Assembly: GCA_012976225.1 (NCBI GenBank)
Contig: JAAVVG010000016.1
Span: 434,001-498,000, forward strand
Reading direction: 5' to 3'
Source of the DNA: Golubevia sp. BC0850
Taxonomy: Eukaryota > Basidiomycota > Exobasidiomycetes > Golubeviales > Golubeviaceae
DNA: 64,000 nucleotides
This document shows positions 59,101 to 64,000 of the stretch, in pieces (the first letter of the stretch is position 1; each line of letters opens with the position of its first letter). Position numbers and translations under genes: made by a program. The notes under the pieces are model-generated. The model searched no databases, was not told the origin of the DNA, and was given only the letters and a program-made list of their open reading frames with translations.

Positions 59101-59496
59101 TCTCATGTACTAGAACCTCAAAAGTCCTTCGATTTCAGGATCAAGAAGCTCTCCAAGCACGCTTCTTTCAAGTTCTCGCAGTTGAAGACCGAATCAAACG
59201 AGCAAGCTGTAGATTCAGAGAACGAAGGCGAGTTCATCTCTAGATTTCCTGATCGTAGAAACCTAGGATCTGAATCTGTAGAGAAGGCTTCAAGCCGATC
59301 CAGTGAAGAAGAGGAAGAAGTAGAGATGGCTGAAACGACTTCGCCTCTGTTCGAGTCGATCCTTTCAGCTCTGAGTAGAAGCAAACCTAGAAATCGTTAC
59401 GTCAATGGACTGGGACCAAGAATCGAAGGACTAATAGAGGAAATAGCTGGAGCTAGATATGCGAAGGAGTCATTAGCAGCTTGGCTGAGAGGGTGA
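56152..59496 (+). CDS. SDR-like fungal protein (DUF1776-like) with internal tandem duplication
   Basis: Probable Rossmann-type protein of uncertain function. Exon 1 (56,152-56,419) has a membrane-like N-terminus, then KKGSAIVLYAPYLDNQQ joined through an intron (56,420-56,500) to ATAISTSIALRLASLDP. YTCIVILPNEQSITPLITAW follows. Later strands include QVIPVVVNMNQGPEALADAR, HSYCLSHNLLLRGLVIVPSI, LVDNLLPALRRDGGRILAAI and GMVFCTIRESLKIMWKEKRR followed by GVQISLVVTAP. This order resembles the fungal DUF1776 family, which is related to short-chain dehydrogenases; I hold that assignment loosely. A 759-bp unit (253 codons) is present twice in tandem and in frame, so the middle of the fold is repeated. 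Intron-like segments at 57,235-57,312 and 57,994-58,071 (gtaagt...ctgcag, 78 bp, no stop) may or may not be spliced. It ends RYAKESLAAWLRG. Confidence 0.7.
56921..57679 (+). repeat. Tandem duplication, unit 1 (759 bp)
   Basis: It begins with caagtaattgggaggc and is repeated immediately downstream with an offset of exactly 759 bp. No mismatch was seen. The four-base caag is shared at both junctions (56,921, 57,680 and 58,439), a microhomology. Confidence 0.95.
57680..58438 (+). repeat. Tandem duplication, unit 2 (759 bp)
   Basis: Second copy of the preceding unit. After it the protein continues with RSSFYHLNS, while unit 1 continues into SNWEASS, so removing one unit leaves an uninterrupted protein. 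Confidence 0.95.
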
Positions 59497-59916
59497 GGGT
59501 ATTAAAGGAAGTCATCATAGAAGGGTGTAAAGCATAGAGTTCCAAGTTCCCCAAATTGAAATCATCCTCAATTCTAACCTCAAAGCAGTCCCATGTATTC
59601 AGAAAACTGTGAATGTAAATTGAAATCAGATCAAGTCCCGTTCTCTCTTCTCTTCTACTCGACTTCTCAAACGTTCATTCCTCCGTCCATCTTCACAAAT
59701 ACTTCGTCTTGCAAATTCGAATCCTTTGTTTCTTCTATCTTCTGACGACAGAATCTGGCAGCAAAACAGACTGTCAAAGGTCCTTCCACTCCAAGCAAGC
59801 GAAGTAGCTTCCAAGTTGGGAGATTGATCGGTCACGCTACATTCTAGTTGATCTGATTACATTCTTTTATTGAATTTCTGACTCTACACAAACTTGGCTG
59901 TTCTCCCCGAACTCCT
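59497..59916. other. Intergenic between convergent genes
   Basis: Holds the 3' UTRs of the SDR-like gene and RTT109. Nothing else is seen. Confidence 0.55.
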
Positions 59917-62604
59917 TCAATCCTTTCGCTTTCTCTTCACCGACAAAGTGTTAACCTTGACGCCGCCATTCCCACTCGCGTTCCCACTTCCCCTAACTTT
60001 TCCATCACCATTACCACTATTTCCTCCTTCTTCTCTTTCCCCCATAATTTTACTAAAATCCTCCGGATTTTCAGCTTCCCATCTCTTCTTCGCTCGTTCC
60101 ATCATCTCAGGCGAAGCTGGACCTCGAAAAGTGAGATCAGTCCAAAGAATCCCAGATCCAATAGTTGCGAGTCTTGGATCTTCTGATATTGAAGTTGAAG
60201 GTGAAGTTGAAGTTGAAGGAGTTGAGCCTGAATTTGAAGCTGAAGTCGACCCAGATGATTGATCGGAATTGCTGGTAGAGGAAGTGGAAGTAGCAATCGG
60301 AATCGAGAAGGAAGTGAAAGTTTGGTTTGAAACTCCTTCTCCTAAAGTGAAAGTCGGCTGAACGAGAGCTGTGGAAACTCCACCCCTACTGAGGACTGCT
60401 TTTCTAAAACCTCTATCCCAGCTTTTGGTTAATTGAATAGAGCTCTTCAAATCCGACCAGTCACAAGCGTCCTTCATTAGATGTTTCAAAACTAGGTCTG
60501 GAAGTGTTGGAAGTGGCAAACTGAAAGGTCTTGATTTTGGGGGTTGATTTTTCTTGACAGTTGAAGTTGAGTCGGTGGCGGTTGAAGTCTGATCAGAAGA
60601 GAGGGAGGTAGAAGTTGAAGATCCACCATTTGCTGTAGCTGAAATTGGAGCATCTCTGGTACCATCTAAGCTTGTAAATCCAACAACGAAAGCTCCGACT
60701 ACGTTTCCAGAACAGCATTCTTGCCTGAAACCCATTCTCTCCCAGAACTCATTCGGCGAGACATTGTCTAAAGCTAATCTTTCTCTTTGAAGATGTCTTT
60801 GTTGAGAAGTGAGTTTTTGAGTTGAAGTTGAATTAGAAGCACTTGAAGTTGGAATACTTGAATTAGGATCCAAGCTTGAATCTGTGCTTGAAGAAGAAGA
60901 AGTAGTAGCGATCTTGACCGAAAGGGGAGGAGAGGTTCCACTTTCTGCCTTGCCTTCTTTCTTCTCTGGACCCTCATTTTCATCCATTTTAATTCTCTTT
61001 TTTACTCTCTCTTCGCCTTCCTTCATCTCGCCTCCGTTGACCTTCTCCCCTTCCTTGAGTTTCTCCTCTTTCTTCTCCGAGGTTCTCGACCCTGGAATCC
61101 CAGCATGTTCATGAGCATCTCTAGCCAATTCGTCCAGAAACCTAGATTTAGGATCATCAGGAAAGTGAGGAATCAGAGTAGCAATGCTCAACTTGAATCC
61201 CTCTCCTTTCTTTTGAGATGGCCAAAGACTTGGTAAATGTAGAGGTAAAACTGCAGGATTGGGTTCTTCTCTAGAGTAAGGATGGCCATAAATCCAACCT
61301 ACTTCTGTTTCTGAGTGATTGCGATTTGAAGTTGAAGATGAAGGAAGAATTAATGGGACTAGAGGATGAGATTCTAGCTTGTCATATCCTGGGATTAAAT
61401 AATAAGGTCTGATCTCCATTGCTCCTTTGTTCGAACCTTCTGAAATCTGATCCCCTGATTTTGATTCTACTTCTGGAATTTCTGTAGTGTTAAAGTTGAC
61501 ATTCTTAATTGATCCATTCTTCTCATTCTTAATTTGTCTAACAACTCCACCCACACATTTCCTCCACCATTTAATCAACCCACTATCGCTCAAAATCCTC
61601 TTTCCTTTGTTTTCAGGACTTCCAGGAAATAGATAAGCTCCTTGACTTCTGGCTAGAATATGTAAACTTAAATGTTTGATAGGAGTTGAATTTGAATTCC
61701 CACTTCCACTTGAAGGGAAAGGATGAGAGACAGCAAGTCTAGGCAATGGAGGTTGAGAAGAATTTGAAGACAGAGATTGATTGGGAGGCGGTGACCAATG
61801 AGATAAAGAGCAGAAATGATGGAGAAACGCGTGAGTTAGAATTGAGGTGATGGTTGGAGAGGAAATGTAAGAGGATGGAGATAGAGAACCTAAGTCGCCT
61901 GGGAAGAGAGAATCGGATTGCAAACCTTGGAAAGAACCGGTTCTAGGTAATTCGGGTCGATTTGAAGAGGTAGATTGAGGTTTTAAGGGTGAAATAGTCG
62001 AAGTGGAAAATTCTCCTACACGCTTCTTCTCTGCATCTTCTGACTCTATTATTTCTACGTATTCTCTTAACTTCTCATCTCCAACCTTTGGCTTTGAAGT
62101 CTGGGGTGCGAAACCAGTTGTATCGAGTTTTGAAACATAAAGTAAAGAGGATTGTTCTGAAGGGATCGTGTAGAGGTAACATTCTAACGCGTAGATTAAT
62201 CTCGGTCCTTCCAATTCCTCTTCAGTTTGGATAACGTTCTCTCCTTGCTGCGCTGATTGATTAGATTTTGCGTCTGAAGTAGAAGTTGGCTGCCAAGTTG
62301 CAGTTAAAAAGACGTGTTCTTCCCAAGCTTCTACCACTCCATCTTTAACCACTCCTTGCCTTATCTCTTTCAACTTGATATCATCCTGAGGTTCTGCTTC
62401 TGAAGTGCTGTTAGCATGATTAGTTCCAGATGACACGTAGGCTAGAGGGTAGAGTTCCTTGGCAGATTTTGGAGTTGAGAAAAGTAGAGTCAGGCGAATG
62501 GATCCTGATAGACTCAAAGAGAGTGGAGATGAAGCGAGCGCCTCTCTTAGCGATCTCAGTAGAGGTGAGGTGGGTGTTGAAGATGATGAAGTCATGAAAA
62601 TCAA
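59917..62604 (-). CDS. Histone acetyltransferase RTT109 (KAT11)
   Basis: Fungus-specific acetyltransferase that modifies newly made histone H3 (K56, and K9/K27 with its chaperones) during replication. A single uninterrupted frame of 895 aa. Conserved blocks: RLTLLFSTPKSAKELYPLAY near the N-terminus, GPRLIYALECYLYTIPSEQS, YVSKLDTTGF, then GWIYGHPYSREEPNPAVLPL, FPDDPKSRFLDEL and FWERMGFRQECCSGNVVG, the last being the typical Rtt109 C-terminal core motif. Long Ser/Thr/Pro/Gln inserts separate these blocks and roughly double the size relative to yeast Rtt109 (436 aa). A Lys-rich segment (KKRIKMDENEGPEKKEGKAE) and the tail VKRKRKD are likely nuclear localisation signals. Initiation may be at the second Met, four codons in (MTSSSSTP). 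The lack of introns contrasts with its neighbours. Confidence 0.85.
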   Translation of the reverse strand: MIFMTSSSSTPTSPLLRSLREALASSPLSLSLSGSIRLTLLFSTPKSAKELYPLAYVSSGTNHANSTSEAEPQDDIKLKEIRQGVVKDGVVEAWEEHVFLTATWQPTSTSDAKSNQSAQQGENVIQTEEELEGPRLIYALECYLYTIPSEQSSLLYVSKLDTTGFAPQTSKPKVGDEKLREYVEIIESEDAEKKRVGEFSTSTISPLKPQSTSSNRPELPRTGSFQGLQSDSLFPGDLGSLSPSSYISSPTITSILTHAFLHHFCSLSHWSPPPNQSLSSNSSQPPLPRLAVSHPFPSSGSGNSNSTPIKHLSLHILARSQGAYLFPGSPENKGKRILSDSGLIKWWRKCVGGVVRQIKNEKNGSIKNVNFNTTEIPEVESKSGDQISEGSNKGAMEIRPYYLIPGYDKLESHPLVPLILPSSSTSNRNHSETEVGWIYGHPYSREEPNPAVLPLHLPSLWPSQKKGEGFKLSIATLIPHFPDDPKSRFLDELARDAHEHAGIPGSRTSEKKEEKLKEGEKVNGGEMKEGEERVKKRIKMDENEGPEKKEGKAESGTSPPLSVKIATTSSSSSTDSSLDPNSSIPTSSASNSTSTQKLTSQQRHLQRERLALDNVSPNEFWERMGFRQECCSGNVVGAFVVGFTSLDGTRDAPISATANGGSSTSTSLSSDQTSTATDSTSTVKKNQPPKSRPFSLPLPTLPDLVLKHLMKDACDWSDLKSSIQLTKSWDRGFRKAVLSRGGVSTALVQPTFTLGEGVSNQTFTSFSIPIATSTSSTSNSDQSSGSTSASNSGSTPSTSTSPSTSISEDPRLATIGSGILWTDLTFRGPASPEMMERAKKRWEAENPEDFSKIMGEREEGGNSGNGDGKVRGSGNASGNGGVKVNTLSVKRKRKD

Positions 62605-62796
62605 AGAAGGAAGATGGAGCGAGAAGAAGAAGAAGAAGAATCCTATCTTGTTGAAGGTGACGCGTTTGCAATCACCGATTCACCGATCACCGAAGAAGCG
62701 ATGATAGAAGAGCGAAGACGCTTCGAAAAGAAGGCTTCTCTTCAAACGTCTTTCCTCTTTAAAAACCATTCCATTCCATCCGATCTCTAGTTCTGC

Positions 62797-63930
62797 TTGA
62801 AGGATTCTTCTCTCTATCCTTCCAGAGTATCGAGTCATGCGATGAGTGTACCACCTACCCTCCCTTCTTTTCTTTTCTCGATCAAACTGCATCAAGCCAA
62901 TCAAGTCAAATCGGGAAGACCACCAGCCAAACTCGATTCGCTTCCAGAGGATGTAGCAACTCAAATTATCAATCAAATCAGAGATTGGGCTCCAGTGGAG
63001 GATGAAAAAGAAAGGGAACAGACGAGAAGGTGAGTTTACACTGTGCGAGTCTGACCTCATCGCCTCATCACTCATCTCGGTCGACTTGGTCCTCTTTCCC
63101 GGCAACTCACATTCTCTCTTCTCAATTTCACGTTCAAATTGAGGGATCTCGCTCTCAGAGCGATGACCTTGACGTCCAAGCTCGGATACCAAAGTTTCCA
63201 TTCCTCTCTCCTCAGAAACGTTAACCTCAAGCTATCTCAATTGACTGCTTTCTCTCAGGTCTTAGAAAAAGGAATCAATACTGAAAAACAGGTCAGATCT
63301 TTGGTCCTGTTCAGATCAGACCTCGACTCCGAGAATCAAGTCCCAGTCCCTCCCTCTCAACTAGACTTGCTAGTCTCTTCCACCTCGAAGCGGTATTGCT
63401 CTTACAAAGCAGTCCCTCGTTCAGAGCGCCAGATCTACCAAGATAGAGCGACCGAAGCCATGTTGACGGTATTCTTCAGCAAGTTGACAAAAGTCCAGGT
63501 ACTAGTCATCTTCGCCTCAGATACGGTAAAACTTCCACTAGTGGAGCGAATCGGAGGGTTGGAAATCCCTCTCTCCTTCCCAGTCAACTCTCTCAAGCAG
63601 ATTCACATACGCAGAGCAGCTCATGATCATCTGAACCTCTCCACAAACAAAGCGATCTGGTTACTATGCTTCTGTCCTCTCCTATAGCAGGCTATCCTCG
63701 CTGTTAGCATCTCAATCAAGTCAGCAAGATTTCTAGAAGAGCATCACGAGACTTTCACAGGTTTATCGAATGTCAAGGATCTTGCAGTCGAGATCTTCTT
63801 CATTTACGATGAGTCAGATGGAAGGACCTGGTGGGCATCAGCGTGGGAAAGTAAGAGGGAGTGGAAGTCAGGAAGTAGAAAGAGCGAAATTATTGCCAAC
63901 TTCTTACCTACCGGTGACAAAACAGCTTAA
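62797..63930 (+). CDS. F-box-like protein (runs to near the right edge, end uncertain)
   Basis: The N-terminus has KLDSLPEDVATQIINQIRDW, which looks like an F-box helix, so the product may recruit substrates to an SCF ubiquitin ligase. The start is 62,797 or, more likely, the internal Met at 62,842 (MSVPPTLPSF). An intron after REQTRR (donor near 63,030) joins to DLALRAMTLTSKLGYQSFHS, then NVNLKLSQLTAFSQVLEKGI and VRSLVLFRSD, a layout usual in fungal F-box/LRR proteins. The frame meets a TAG at 63,685-63,687 but stays open in the same frame beyond it, with QAILAVSISIKSARFLEEHH and FTGLSNVKDLAVEIFFIYDE. That stop is preceded by a pyrimidine tract and reads ctatag|cag, so it may be a splice acceptor. 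A gtaaaa donor at about 63,525 would remove it in frame. The gene may continue past 63,930. Confidence 0.5.
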
Positions 63931-64000
63931 CCCGTTGGAGGTCGGAATCAATGGGAATGCGAGAGAGGGAGACGACTCTCATGCCCTTTCAGAGTCTCTT

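Overview
This window looks like nuclear DNA of a basidiomycete fungus. The genes carry short GT-AG introns, mostly about 60-200 bp with a few longer. They are packed on both strands with gaps of 0.2-1.7 kb. The set is typically fungal: a PDR-type drug pump, the fungus-specific acetyltransferase Rtt109, a POT peptide transporter, and several small secreted proteins rich in Ser/Thr or Cys. Ser-rich low-complexity inserts are common even in housekeeping proteins. I cannot place it below phylum with confidence; a Pucciniomycotina or Ustilaginomycotina yeast or plant-associated fungus is a guess. I see no rRNA, tRNA, CRISPR, viral element or intact transposon.

Layout, left to right: PDR ABC transporter (-, 0.5-6.4 kb); OST1, an oligosaccharyltransferase subunit (-, 6.9-9.0); an unidentified gene (-, 9.3-9.9); a small secreted protein (-, 10.6-11.6); a weak candidate small gene (+, 12.8-13.1); secreted Ser/Thr/Cys protein, copy A (-, 13.4-14.9); FAD monooxygenase (+, 15.9-17.7); SWR1 chromatin remodeller of about 2,814 aa (-, 18.7-27.4); ATP synthase epsilon (+, 27.9); bHLH transcription factor (+, 29.8-32.2); secreted protein copy B (+, 33.1-34.2) followed by a scrap of the SWR1 3' end; MARVEL-like membrane protein (+, 35.5-36.6); ATR/Mec1 checkpoint kinase (-, 37.3-46.4), divergent from MZT1/MOZART1 (+, 46.5-46.9); a convergent pair of paralogous Cys-rich secreted proteins (+ 47.9-48.8, - 49.6-50.9); POT/PTR2 peptide transporter (-, 52.2-55.0); an SDR-like protein carrying a perfect 759-bp tandem duplication (+, 56.2-59.5); Rtt109 (-, 59.9-62.6); and an F-box-like gene (+, 62.8 to near the right edge).

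Functionally this is mostly ordinary fungal gene space. Four genes belong to genome maintenance (SWR1, ATR, RTT109, and MZT1 for spindle nucleation), but nothing shows that they form a cluster. The unusual part is structural. A 1,427-bp stretch (13,944-15,370) recurs in inverted orientation at 32,549-33,975 with no difference that I found, and both ends run into clearly diverged homologous sequence. That is the pattern of recent gene conversion between two old paralogs of a secreted-protein gene. A 150-bp piece of the SWR1 tail lies beside the second copy, also inverted. The second striking feature is the in-frame 759-bp tandem duplication at 56,921-58,438.

I did not find a convincing undescribed multi-gene system. 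The best candidates for a second look are the gene-conversion pair, the paralogous Cys-rich secreted pair, the AT-hook-loaded N-terminus of SWR1 and the duplicated SDR-like gene.
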